Below are positions 43,401 through 51,338 of a stretch of DNA of 64,000 nt, in pieces. The notes beneath the pieces are model-generated. The model was not told the DNA's origin, did no database searches, and was given only the letters and a program-made list of their open reading frames with translations. How positions within the stretch are numbered: the stretch's first letter is position 1; every line of letters starts with the position of its first letter. The position numbers were made by a program, and so were the translations under genes. The stretch lies in assembly GCF_048553715.1 (NCBI RefSeq), contig NZ_JBLZNC010000001.1, positions 186,001 to 250,000 on the forward strand, in the 5' to 3' direction. The stretch is from Sagittula sp048553715 (GTDB lineage: Bacteria > Pseudomonadota > Alphaproteobacteria > Rhodobacterales > Rhodobacteraceae).

Positions 43401-45853
43401 CGACCGCGTGGTTCCAGCAGATGCAATGTACCATCACGGTCACGTCCAACGGTGTGCCGTTCAACGACATGCTTTGGCTGGATGAAAACATGCTCTACGG
43501 GCCGCATGACGGCAGCCAGTCTATCATTGGCATGACGTCGAACGATCCGTGGGAATGCACCCAGCCGCCCTTTGGCTCTGCGGTGCAGCCTGCCTGTGGA
43601 ATTCAGGGCAGCCAGTTTCCGCACACGACCTCTACCGTGGATGTGACGCTGAACCTGTTTGGTACGCTGGCCGACCCCTATGGCGCCGAGAACTGCGTGG
43701 CGCTTTCGCTTGGTGATGCGCCAAGCAGCGATCCCGACGACATCGTGGCCGAAACCTGCACCGAGATCGTGCCTGTGTCGCAGGAACCTGCGATTGATCT
43801 GGTCAAGACCTGTGCGCCAGCGGTGTCCACGGGCAACGGCCAGTGGAGCGTCGATTGTGAACTGACCATCACGGGGCAGAACCTGCCTGCCGGTCACCTG
43901 TTCCGTGTCACCGATGAGCTGATGTCATCCACGACGCAGACCGCGCTGTCGGGGCAGATGAACGCAGCGACCAACGCCTGTGGCGGTGGTCAGATGTCGG
44001 GCGGTGTCACGGCAAGCTGTGATCTGACCACTGACACGCTCAACTCGGGCAGCATCACCATTCCCTACACCGGCACTTTTGAGGGGCCTGTCGGACGCCC
44101 GATCAATGGTGCGCAGGCGATGAACTGCGCCTTTGTGGATGTGGCAAGCCTTGGCCTGCACGGTCCCACAACCGGCAATGGCAAATCCTGTGTTCCGATT
44201 GAATTCGAGGTCACGGCAAACACCGGCACGGGCGGCATTGCGGTTAATCCGGACATTCCCACGCCGGGCCGTCCCGTTGTGACGGGTCCGCCCTTGGATG
44301 GCACAGCAGGGGCCATCAACACCCCGCCATCGTATGAGGTGACAAAGACCTGCGCGCCTTTGGTTTTCGCAGCCGGTGCCCAAGTGGCGCAGGCGGAATG
44401 CGAGATCCAGATCACCACGCAGAACCTGATGCCGGGTCAGGTGGTGCGGCTGTCCGATGCGCTGTTCCTGCCGAACGGGTCGAACTCTGTCCCGTTCATG
44501 GGCAACTTTACGAACATAACGTCGCCGGGCCTCAACTGGGCGTGTAACAACTTTGCCTCTCCGACGGCTGTGGGCGAATGCTTTGAGGACAGCAGCAATC
44601 TGATTGCGCTGGGCAACACTGTGACGGCCACGTGGACCGCTCTTTTGGCGCGCGATGATGTGACCCAGCATCGCGGGCTGGAAAACTGTGCACGGCTTTC
44701 CGTCGGGCCGGGCCCGACGGTCAGCGCCTGTGCTCCGTTCGAGATCGCCTACCAGAAGGCGGCAGAGCCTGCGCCGGATGCGGCACCGGCCCCCACGCCG
44801 TTCGTCGAACACAGTCTGACGATAGAAAAGGTGCAGACGTCGGACTGCGTGGCCAACCGCAACACCCAGCGATACAGCTGCGGGTTCGAACTAAGCGTGC
44901 GCAACGACAGCACCACGCCGTTCAGCGGGCCGCTTGTGGTCACTGACACCTTCGGCAGTCCGTGGGCGCAGGCGATCACGCAGCAGTCGCAGGGCGGGTG
45001 GCTTTGTGCCCAGCCTGTCGGCGGGGCAGTGTCCTGCGAGCACGCGGGCCTGACGCTTCCGCCTGCGGCATCGTCGCAAATCGCGCTGGAGATGGAAGTG
45101 CAAGGGCTGGTCAACGGCGGGCAGTGGGAGAACTGCGCCGCCGTGGGCATCCCCGATGACCGCACGCAGCGTGTCGCCGCCATTCAGCAGGCGATGAATG
45201 CGCGTGGTCTGAATGCAGGGCCCGTCGACGGCAAACCCGGCCGCAAAACCTACGCCGCGCTGAAGGCGCTGCAAAGGTCGCTGGGCCTGCCGGTCAAGCG
45301 CGAATTCGACGACGCGCTGTTTGCGGCGCTGGGCCTGCCTTTGGCAAAACCGGGCGAGCAATCCTGCGTTCTCGTGGATCTTCCGCGTATGCCGAAACCA
45401 CCCCTGCAGTGCGAGGCCGCCACCACCCTGAAAAAAGGAGAAAGCTGTCAGTGTCGCTATGACAACATGGTCCGGCGCAATGCGACGGCGTGCCAGTGTA
45501 AGGGCGGCTATGCCTTTGTCGCGGGCGAGGGCTGTATCAAAGAGGTCGTGCGACCTGCGCCCGATCCGGTCCCTGCGCCGCCACCGCTTTTGGAGGAAAC
45601 GCTGACTTGCGACAAACGCTCCACCCGGCTGCGGGGCGACCGCTGTGTCTGCATCGACAGCCAGAATGCGGTGCAGACATCGAAGACCACATGCGGGTGC
45701 AAAAACGGATTGCCCATGGTCAACGGCAGATGCCTGCCCATTCAGGTCAAGCCAACCCCGCGTGAAGACACGCCCGACAGCCCGGTCGGCACACAGGACA
45801 ACGGTAAGAACTGTGTGCTGCGTCTCAACGACATCTGTCTGAAATGGCAGTGA
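40415..45853 (+). CDS. Giant secreted cysteine-repeat protein with inserted peptidoglycan-binding-like domain
   Basis: This 1812-residue exported protein has a signal peptide at 1-20 and an N-terminal jelly-roll-like domain (21-240; NLLFNSELN..GW). Nine divergent repeats start near residues 245, 379, 550, 697, 846, 978, 1127, 1307 and 1468. Each has a K-x-C opening, a WxCxIxV-like strand, a central C...C pair, an ENCA motif and a closing Cys. In the ninth, a peptidoglycan-binding-type helical domain (1582-1644) sits between ENCA and the closing Cys. Two short Cys-rich modules (1666-1708, 1730-1775) follow. No LPXTG, autotransporter barrel or lipobox is seen. Function is unknown; an envelope structural or adhesive role is inferred. 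The start at 40415 is favoured over TTG 40325 by the signal peptide. Confidence 0.85.
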   Translation: MKNTICTIAVLSSLASPVIAQQNLLFNSELNVDPGLPYGDLGSFIIPGWFTVSSDAPTNLLLNRHNLVHVDGPGGPTLVAQAPEEDATNNGPSQFYLDSWGTETAYAWQYFTPSCNGTVVGTVFATSRHNHNGNAPNRTGTGALSIVPVTDMLMEQPAGTAVAPTAAQAAIVQPLITDHIAARQDYGLPAGNSATDPWLPYTTSATVQAGQTYAVVAEIGAQMNVDQITVVEDCTFPPLEAQDVSLTKTCEAPVPHMHNGIWGQRWDCQVDVTTTVAPFAGDIIVHDVFTNTPLVDGEILLGQSVSGNGSCFAGDCLIEGANFDSSGTESFTFDVFVEATDTADSYPLENCASAEIDDGAGTMTPVAPACTTATWAPGVDVVKTCDPIPEDATAPYTMNCRITVTGSDLVGGSFVSVIDAFAAQPPSVATVAPTFMNVTSTENWNCIDQALNQPSSMGVCELPAADLMNAGGTSTLDITFQFDVDTAPTQVANCRFSEILEDSYIDQASGQRSALRSPLKGIAPQADGWPQMPDGCVYVDVPGPQLETKVAPEIKKSCNQPVLSSHNGVTGYVWQCEANISVAPSPFAGDVSFTDDGSQISVGTSSFISVSEPTPTVCQGLGTDTLSCSFAGASFASPYTVQYELFTPFTGTQEAIEWENCIRGEAVTAAGTFPSVPMCVTRFIKPGDDIDLPPAKEVKLEKICEANGREITHDGETGMAWDCRIEVTASPAPFAGSFTFTEDATAISGSSGQIIGIDQAQPADWSCLPGLPTQSTDCTISGASFDSSGSETVGFTLFAPSNGETIDWTNCASGVYTAAEGAEPQEVGGNCQTTTWKPDDSTPPEFSLKKSCRGPYEQGDAQQYNCIIYVTQTGGDPITQPLTLNELFSSTTTGQSASQYLIALMGTTGWACDVPTASCTIQPADFNGTGGHQIGGFFLIPNGVLAEQDFENCAALTMGDQTVASAPCVAIDEPDGPAFEVSKDCKPLGDRQTMGPTAWFQQMQCTITVTSNGVPFNDMLWLDENMLYGPHDGSQSIIGMTSNDPWECTQPPFGSAVQPACGIQGSQFPHTTSTVDVTLNLFGTLADPYGAENCVALSLGDAPSSDPDDIVAETCTEIVPVSQEPAIDLVKTCAPAVSTGNGQWSVDCELTITGQNLPAGHLFRVTDELMSSTTQTALSGQMNAATNACGGGQMSGGVTASCDLTTDTLNSGSITIPYTGTFEGPVGRPINGAQAMNCAFVDVASLGLHGPTTGNGKSCVPIEFEVTANTGTGGIAVNPDIPTPGRPVVTGPPLDGTAGAINTPPSYEVTKTCAPLVFAAGAQVAQAECEIQITTQNLMPGQVVRLSDALFLPNGSNSVPFMGNFTNITSPGLNWACNNFASPTAVGECFEDSSNLIALGNTVTATWTALLARDDVTQHRGLENCARLSVGPGPTVSACAPFEIAYQKAAEPAPDAAPAPTPFVEHSLTIEKVQTSDCVANRNTQRYSCGFELSVRNDSTTPFSGPLVVTDTFGSPWAQAITQQSQGGWLCAQPVGGAVSCEHAGLTLPPAASSQIALEMEVQGLVNGGQWENCAAVGIPDDRTQRVAAIQQAMNARGLNAGPVDGKPGRKTYAALKALQRSLGLPVKREFDDALFAALGLPLAKPGEQSCVLVDLPRMPKPPLQCEAATTLKKGESCQCRYDNMVRRNATACQCKGGYAFVAGEGCIKEVVRPAPDPVPAPPPLLEETLTCDKRSTRLRGDRCVCIDSQNAVQTSKTTCGCKNGLPMVNGRCLPIQVKPTPREDTPDSPVGTQDNGKNCVLRLNDICLKWQ

Positions 45854-45980
45854 ACCAAGCGGCGGTTATCCCATAACAACCGCCTGCTATCGCGCTTTTG
45901 GCGCGGATGGCCGAGAAAAAGATCAGTCCGGCGCAACACCGGGCCGATCATTTGAAACGACATATCAAAAGAGAAATATC

Positions 45981-46313
45981 ATGAAGACATCATTCGTAGC
46001 CTCCGCACTTTTTGCCGCGGCTCTCGCGGCGCCCACCACGGCGTCGGCCAATTATTACACTTACCAGCGGTGCATGAACGGGGGCGGCAATTGGTTCACC
46101 TGTCTGGGCGAGCTGGCATGGGACGATGGGTCGATTGTTGCCCCCGAAGAGGTCGAGGAGACATTCGGCTTCCTCCGCGCCGATTTCAAAGACGGAGAGG
46201 ACCGGGTCATGGAGACGATCAAGATCGTCTCGGAGAAATGCGATGAACAAAAGGGCAAGGCCAAGACAGCCTGTTATCAAAAAGGCCTGAAGTCGCAGTT
46301 GGAAGGCAAGTAA
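45981..46313 (+). CDS. Small secreted four-cysteine protein
   Basis: This 110-residue protein has a clear signal peptide (MKTSFVASALFAAALAA.., cleavage near ASA|NYY at residue 23). The mature part is short and helical with four cysteines (RCM, TCL, KCD, ACY), likely forming two disulfides in the periplasm. I do not recognise the family. The ATG at 45981 is 127 bases after the giant gene; a GC stem-loop at 45861-45884 lies between them. A strong terminator follows, so this gene closes the secreted-protein group. A partner or chaperone role is only a guess from position. Confidence 0.7.
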   Translation: MKTSFVASALFAAALAAPTTASANYYTYQRCMNGGGNWFTCLGELAWDDGSIVAPEEVEETFGFLRADFKDGEDRVMETIKIVSEKCDEQKGKAKTACYQKGLKSQLEGK

Positions 46314-46356
46314 ACTGCCCCGAATTCAGACGCCTGCCTGCATGGGTTCGAAACCG

Positions 46357-46391
46357 CCCCGTCCGGTGCTGCTGCGCCGGGCGGGGTTTTT
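46357..46391 (+). terminator. Strong intrinsic terminator after the secreted-protein genes
   Basis: Bases 46357-46369 pair with 46374-46386 (13 pairs, two of them wobble) around a TGCT loop, followed by T5. This is one of the longest hairpins in the window and marks the end of the secreted-protein transcription unit. Confidence 0.88.
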
Positions 46392-46534
46392 CTTGTGCAC
46401 GCCTGTCGCGGGGGACAGATGCAAAATCCGCTTTGTTCGGCGGAATGTCATCGACCCGACCGCTGTCCGAATGTTAGCAACGGTCCGGGAATGGGGGCTT
46501 TGGGGGCCTTCTGACAGAACAAAAGCGATGGACC

Positions 46535-47749
46535 ATGACCGACACGCCTGACGTCTTCACCGGCAGCTTTACGCAACAAGAGCCGATCCCGCAAAGGGCC
46601 ATCGACGCGGCGCTCGAGGTGCTGCAGCACGGGCGACTGCACCGCTACAACACCCAAGGGGACGAAATCGCGCAGACTGCCTTGTTGGAGCAGGAATTCG
46701 CGGCGCAGATCGGGGCCAAATATTGCCTCGCTGTCGCCTCGGGGGGGTATGCGCTGGCCTGTGCCTTGCGGGCGGTGGGCGTGCGCGCGGGAGAGCGGGT
46801 GCTGACCAATGCCTTCACGCTAGCGCCGGTGCCGGGGGCCATTGCCAGTCTGGGCGCAGAGCCGGTGTTTGTCGAGGTGACCGAAAACCTTGTGATCGAT
46901 CTGGATGATCTGGCTGAAAAAGCAAGCGACCCCCGTGTCAAAGTGCTCATGCTCAGCCACATGCGCGGGCATCTGTGTGACATGGACCGCCTGTCCGAGA
47001 TCTGCGCTGCAGCCGGCGTTCTGGTGATCGAGGACTGCGCCCACACCATGGGGGCTAGCTGGAACGGCACCCCGTCGGGGCGGCATGGCGCGGTGGGCTG
47101 TTTTTCGATGCAGACGTATAAGCATATCAACTCGGGCGAGGGCGGGCTGCTCGTCACCGATGACGAGGAAATCGCCGCCCGCGCGATCCTGCTGTCGGGG
47201 TCGTACATGCTGTATGATCGCCATTTGGCCGCCCCCCCGGCGGAGGTGTTCGAGCGGGTGAAATATCACACGCCGAATGTCTCTGGCCGTATGGATAACC
47301 TGCGCGCGGCCATCCTGCGCCCGCAGCTGGAGGCGTTGGACGCGCAAATCACGCGGTGGAACGAGCGGTATCAGACTGTGGAGGCGGGGCTTGGTGGTAC
47401 GCCGGGGCTGCAACGGGTGATGCGCGATCCACGCGGGAAGATCGTCGGGTCATCAATCCAGTTTATGCTGCTGGACTGGCCGGCAGAGGCGGTGCAACAG
47501 GTGCTGGACCGATGCCGTGTCCGTGGGGTGGAACTGAAATGGTTCGGAGGAGTCGAGCCTGCAGGTTTCACATCCCGCTACGATTCCTGGCGCTATGCCG
47601 AAACAACACCTTTGCCCGTCACGGACCGCGTGCTGGCGGGGTTGCTGGACATGCGCCTGCCGCTGACCTTCAGCATAGAGGATTGCGCATTGATCGCACG
47701 GATCATCCGTGCCGAAGTCTCTGCCGTCTGGCAGGCAACCACAGGCTAG
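46535..47749 (+). CDS. DegT/DnrJ/EryC1/StrS-family PLP aminotransferase
   Basis: The 404-residue enzyme is of the sugar-aminotransferase (AHBA synthase-like) fold. PLP Lys196 is in MQTYKHINSGEGG; the phosphate-binding SGGYALACAL (residues 69-78) and VIEDCAHTMG (164-173) are conserved. Members transaminate nucleotide-linked keto sugars for surface polysaccharides or antibiotics, and some act on other keto substrates. No glycosyltransferase or nucleotide-sugar genes are adjacent, so the substrate is open. It is a single gene between the secreted-protein group and a converging response-regulator gene. Confidence 0.88.
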   Translation: MTDTPDVFTGSFTQQEPIPQRAIDAALEVLQHGRLHRYNTQGDEIAQTALLEQEFAAQIGAKYCLAVASGGYALACALRAVGVRAGERVLTNAFTLAPVPGAIASLGAEPVFVEVTENLVIDLDDLAEKASDPRVKVLMLSHMRGHLCDMDRLSEICAAAGVLVIEDCAHTMGASWNGTPSGRHGAVGCFSMQTYKHINSGEGGLLVTDDEEIAARAILLSGSYMLYDRHLAAPPAEVFERVKYHTPNVSGRMDNLRAAILRPQLEALDAQITRWNERYQTVEAGLGGTPGLQRVMRDPRGKIVGSSIQFMLLDWPAEAVQQVLDRCRVRGVELKWFGGVEPAGFTSRYDSWRYAETTPLPVTDRVLAGLLDMRLPLTFSIEDCALIARIIRAEVSAVWQATTG

Positions 47750-47753
47750 CTGT

Positions 47754-48155
47754 TCACCCATCCTGTGCCTGCGCCAAAAGGGCGTCCACGCGCTGCAAAT
47801 GCTCCAGCGTCAGAGGTTTGCTGAGGTAGTCCTGCACGACGTTGAACTGTGAGGCGCGCGCCTTGTCCGCCTCTGATACCGATGTCGTCAGCATGACAAC
47901 AGTCACACGGCAGAAGTTGCGACCAAAACGCGCGTAGGCGGTTTCGAGAAACTCGAACCCGTTCATCACCGGCATGTTTATGTCGAGCAAGATCGCATCA
48001 ACCGGCCTGTTGGCGGGATTTTCCAGATATTCCAGCGCGCTTTTGGCATCCAGATATTGCACAAAATTCTCGACCAGCCCCGATTTGGAGACGATCCGTT
48101 TGTTCAGCTTTTGATCAATGGGCTCGTCATCGATCGCCATCAAAGTGCCAATCAT
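47754..48155 (-). CDS. Single-domain response regulator
   Basis: This 133-residue CheY-like receiver has acidic residues DDE at 9-11, phospho-acceptor Asp58 in ILLDINMPVMNG, the Thr in MLTTS and the Lys in YLSKPL. There is no output domain, so it acts by protein contact or as a phosphorelay step. Its ATG overlaps the sensor kinase stop (ATGA), so the kinase is its partner. The FxxxVxxYLxAKSALEYL segment recalls receivers that follow hybrid or PAS kinases in roseobacters. The target is unknown. Confidence 0.9.
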   Translation of the reverse strand: MIGTLMAIDDEPIDQKLNKRIVSKSGLVENFVQYLDAKSALEYLENPANRPVDAILLDINMPVMNGFEFLETAYARFGRNFCRVTVVMLTTSVSEADKARASQFNVVQDYLSKPLTLEHLQRVDALLAQAQDG

Positions 48156-49522
48156 GTGCTGTCCATCCTTAGCTTTACTGTGAATGTCGATCCTTCACCG
48201 GGGGTGGAGGACAGGTGAATGTCCCCGCCATGCGCTTTGGCCACACGCAGGCAGATCGGTAGGCCAAGACCCGTGCCGTCGATCTCGTCGTGCCTATGCA
48301 GACGGCGAAACAGGCCGAATATCTTATCGTGATGCTCGGGCGCGATGCCGATCCCGTTGTCCGAGATGTTAAATGCGATATACCCCTGCGGCGCGTCAGC
48401 AGGCGAAATGCGCACCACGGGTTTGCGCCTAGGATCGCGGAATTTGATCGCATTTGATAGAAGGTTGCGCATCAGATGGTTCAACAGCCGCGGATCACCG
48501 GACACAGATCCAAGCGGCGCGCGCTCGATGGTGACGTCCTGAGCGCTGATATCGGCACGCATGTCATCGATCACCGTTGTCAAAACGTCATCCAATGAAA
48601 TCGGCTCTTTGGATTTTTGTTGATCCAGCGACGTCGTGTATTCCAGCATGTCTTCGATGATCTGACCCATCCGGTCGAGCGTGCTGTCCAGATCGGCCAT
48701 CAGCTCCCGACTGTCCTCATCAAGTCCTTCACTCAGGTCTTCTTTGAGCGCGACCAGCAACATGCGGGCCGTATTCGTTGGCGATTTCAGATCGTGGGAG
48801 ATGGCATAGGCCATTTCCGCCTGTTCACGGTTGATCTGTGCCAGCATGCCGTTTGCCGCCGTCAGATTGACGTTATGGGCGCGTTCAGCCGCCAGAAGCT
48901 GCGTTTGTGTGTCCAACCGCGCCGCTTCAAGACGCGACTGGGCAAAGCGCCGCATCTGTTGCCAGTACATCAACGAGAACACTGCAAAGGCCGCCGTGCT
49001 GGCCCATAACGTGTTGCGCAGCGGCCAGTAATCGTCGGCAAAGGCCTGTTTCACATCGGCGGTGGCGCGGGTCAGTTGTCGACGGGCGGCACCGTCCGGG
49101 ACACGTACGATGCTGTCCACCCAGTGGATATCTGTATAATCATGACGTTCGTCCCGCAGATACAGCAAATTTTCGCGATAGCGGTCCAGGGTATCTGTCA
49201 GAAACCGGGTTTCGATCTGGATGCCTCTGGATTGGCCTAGCGTGTCGAGCCGCATAAGCGCTTTGTCGATGCTTTCGAGATCTTCGAGGGCCCGCGTGAT
49301 ATAGGTCCGATCCTTCGGGCGCAGCACCGCATTCTTGAAATCATGAATAAACCCCGCATAACCAAGGGCGCGTTCGATCTCGACCGTTGCATTGATCACC
49401 GCGTTCCAGTCTGCGCGAAGATCCTCTGTGCGCGACCATAAGAACACCGATGTTATGGCGGATAGAACGACGCAGACCAAAGTCGCCGCAGATTGAAATC
49501 GAAAGGAAAAGGCTTCCGGCAA
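48152..49522 (-). CDS. Membrane sensor histidine kinase
   Basis: This 456-residue kinase has transmembrane segments at about 10-29 and 169-187. The periplasmic helical sensor region between them (residues 30-168) has no recognised name. A coiled stretch leads to the H-box His243 in AYAISHDLKSPTNTARML; the N-box LLSNAIKFRD, G1 ISDNGIGI and G2 GTGLGLPIC complete the core. The initiation codon is TTG at 49522, supported by GGAG 6 bases upstream and by the first transmembrane helix beginning right after it. Downstream it overlaps its receiver gene. It is divergent from the ivd operon. Confidence 0.88.
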   Translation of the reverse strand: MPEAFSFRFQSAATLVCVVLSAITSVFLWSRTEDLRADWNAVINATVEIERALGYAGFIHDFKNAVLRPKDRTYITRALEDLESIDKALMRLDTLGQSRGIQIETRFLTDTLDRYRENLLYLRDERHDYTDIHWVDSIVRVPDGAARRQLTRATADVKQAFADDYWPLRNTLWASTAAFAVFSLMYWQQMRRFAQSRLEAARLDTQTQLLAAERAHNVNLTAANGMLAQINREQAEMAYAISHDLKSPTNTARMLLVALKEDLSEGLDEDSRELMADLDSTLDRMGQIIEDMLEYTTSLDQQKSKEPISLDDVLTTVIDDMRADISAQDVTIERAPLGSVSGDPRLLNHLMRNLLSNAIKFRDPRRKPVVRISPADAPQGYIAFNISDNGIGIAPEHHDKIFGLFRRLHRHDEIDGTGLGLPICLRVAKAHGGDIHLSSTPGEGSTFTVKLRMDST

Positions 49523-49691
49523 AAGGGGCTCCGATGTGGCGGGGAACGCCGCGCGGGATCATTGCACCGCGGGTTTGGATCTCGCGCAAACCTTGCCTTG
49601 GGACATATTAATTTTTTGGAAACGCGTGCCGCGTCCTGTGCCTCGAATTTTCTAAATCCGGGATTGACGAACGCCCATCTGCGGCCTTTAA

Positions 49692-49705
49692 TGAACACAT
49701 GTTCA
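49692..49705. promoter_or_regulatory. Inverted repeat upstream of ivd
   Basis: TGAACA-CA-TGTTCA lies 34 bases upstream of the isovaleryl-CoA dehydrogenase start, a position that suits a repressor operator of the leucine-degradation cluster. I cannot assign a regulator, and none of the TetR or MerR regulators expected for such clusters is encoded nearby in the window. Confidence 0.35.
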
Positions 49706-49738
49706 ATAAACGCATGGCAACCGGGGGAGGGGCGTCAT

Positions 49739-50902
49739 ATGTTTCTGTCTAGCATGACATTCGATCTGGGCGACGAAGTGGGCGATCTGCGCGATATGGT
49801 GCATCGCTGGGCGCAGGAGCGCGTCAAACCCATGGCCGCAGAGATTGACCGCAAGAATGAATTTCCGCCCGAGCTGTGGCGCGAGATGGGGGAGCTGGGG
49901 CTGCTGGGTGTCACCGTCGATGAGGCCTACGGCGGGGCCGGGATGGGCTATCTTGCCCACACCGTCGCGGTCGAGGAAATCGCACGCGCCTCGGCCTCGG
50001 TGTCGCTGTCCTACGGGGCGCATGCCAACCTGTGCGTCAACCAGATCAGCCTGAACGGCAATGACGCGCAAAAGGCGAAATACCTGCCACGCCTGATTTC
50101 CGGCGAACACGTCGGCGCCTTGGCAATGAGCGAGCCCTCTGCCGGATCTGACGTGGTGTCGATGAAGCTGCGGGCGGAGAAGCGCAACGACCGCTATGTG
50201 CTCAATGGCAACAAATACTGGATCACCAATGGGCCGGATGCGGATACTCTGGTGGTCTATGCCAAAACCGATCCCGATGCCGGACCCAAGGGGATTACGG
50301 CCTTTCTGATCGAGAAAGAGATGGCGGGCTTTTCTACCTCGCCGCATTTCGACAAGCTGGGGATGCGCGGCTCCAACACGGCCGAGCTGATCTTTGATAA
50401 CGTCGAAGTGCCCTTTGACAATGTGCTAGGCGAAGAAGGCCGCGGTGTTGCTGTTCTTATGTCGGGGCTGGATTATGAACGGGTGGTGCTGGCGGGCATC
50501 GGTCTGGGGATCATGGCCGCCTGTATGGACGAGGTCATGCCCTATCTGCGTGACCGTCACCAGTTTGGCAAACCCATCGGGTCGTTCCAGCTGATGCAAG
50601 GCAAAATCGCGGATATGTACACGGCCATGAACTCGGCCCGCGCTTACGTCTACGAGGTGGCCAAGGCCTGTGACCGTGACGATGTCACGCGGCAGGATGC
50701 GGCGGCCTGCTGTCTGTATGCCAGCGAACAGGCTATGGTGCAGGCCCATCAGGCCGTTCAGGCGCTGGGTGGGGCGGGTTTTCTCAATGATGCGCCGGTT
50801 GCGCGGATCTTCCGCGATGCCAAGCTGATGGAGATCGGTGCGGGCACCTCTGAAATTCGTCGCATGTTGGTGGGGCGCGAGCTGATGGGAACCATGGGGT
50901 GA
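49739..50902 (+). CDS. ivd: Isovaleryl-CoA dehydrogenase
   Basis: The 387-residue FAD acyl-CoA dehydrogenase converts isovaleryl-CoA to 3-methylcrotonyl-CoA in leucine breakdown. The assignment rests on the catalytic base position: Glu247 in GLDYERVVL, where isovaleryl-CoA dehydrogenases carry it, while the site used by medium-chain enzymes reads IGAGTSEIRR without the Glu. AMSEPSAGSD and the C-terminal ALGGAGF..D text are standard. GGGGAGGGG precedes the ATG at 49739; the frame open from 49493 is discarded. It heads the cluster that includes mccB, mccA, hydratase and lyase. Confidence 0.95.
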   Translation: MFLSSMTFDLGDEVGDLRDMVHRWAQERVKPMAAEIDRKNEFPPELWREMGELGLLGVTVDEAYGGAGMGYLAHTVAVEEIARASASVSLSYGAHANLCVNQISLNGNDAQKAKYLPRLISGEHVGALAMSEPSAGSDVVSMKLRAEKRNDRYVLNGNKYWITNGPDADTLVVYAKTDPDAGPKGITAFLIEKEMAGFSTSPHFDKLGMRGSNTAELIFDNVEVPFDNVLGEEGRGVAVLMSGLDYERVVLAGIGLGIMAACMDEVMPYLRDRHQFGKPIGSFQLMQGKIADMYTAMNSARAYVYEVAKACDRDDVTRQDAAACCLYASEQAMVQAHQAVQALGGAGFLNDAPVARIFRDAKLMEIGAGTSEIRRMLVGRELMGTMG

Positions 50903-50992
50903 GACAGGCTGCCACACAGCGCGCTTCGCACTGGACCCGCGCGGGGGACTGCGCCACCTTTGGTGCTGTATCGCATGCGAAGGGGGCGGGCC

Positions 50993-51271
50993 ATGCCGCG
51001 CTGGATCTGGTGGGTGCCGTTCGGGCTGTTGGTGGTGGCAGGCGCGCTGGTGGCATTCCGGCTGGGCTTCATCGATGCGCATCTGACCGAAAGCGATGCG
51101 ATCATGCATTACGCCCAGCGTCACGCCCGCATCACCGGCGGCGCGGTGGGCGAGTGTCTGGCCACGCCCGGACGGGACACTTGGCTGGAACTGCGCTGTT
51201 CCAGCAACGGGCGTCTCTACACCTATGCGATCAACCGCTTCGGGGGGCTGCAGCGCGAGACAGTGCAATAG
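50993..51271 (+). CDS. Small single-pass membrane protein
   Basis: This 92-residue protein has one N-terminal hydrophobic segment (about residues 4-24, WIWWVPFGLLVVAGALVAF) and a short periplasmic part with two Cys (GECLA, LRCSS). I do not recognise the family. The start at 50993 follows GGGGGCGGG; an ATG at 50975 would add six basic residues. It begins a group of three small exported proteins lodged inside the leucine-degradation cluster. Confidence 0.6.
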   Translation: MPRWIWWVPFGLLVVAGALVAFRLGFIDAHLTESDAIMHYAQRHARITGGAVGECLATPGRDTWLELRCSSNGRLYTYAINRFGGLQRETVQ

Positions 51272-51338
51272 GCGTCATGCGGGAACCGGCTGTGCGGCGC
51301 GGGGTTGGTTCCGATACACCTGTCTTGGAAAGGACACC

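Noticed and set aside
42167..43897. 576-codon frame antisense to the giant secreted protein
   Set aside because: The + strand frame has a signal peptide and repeated Cys motifs, whereas the antisense product is Arg/Gly/His-rich without any domain or start signal.
46723..46908. Small frames inside the DegT aminotransferase gene
   Set aside because: They are out-of-frame readings of a conserved enzyme with no start signals.
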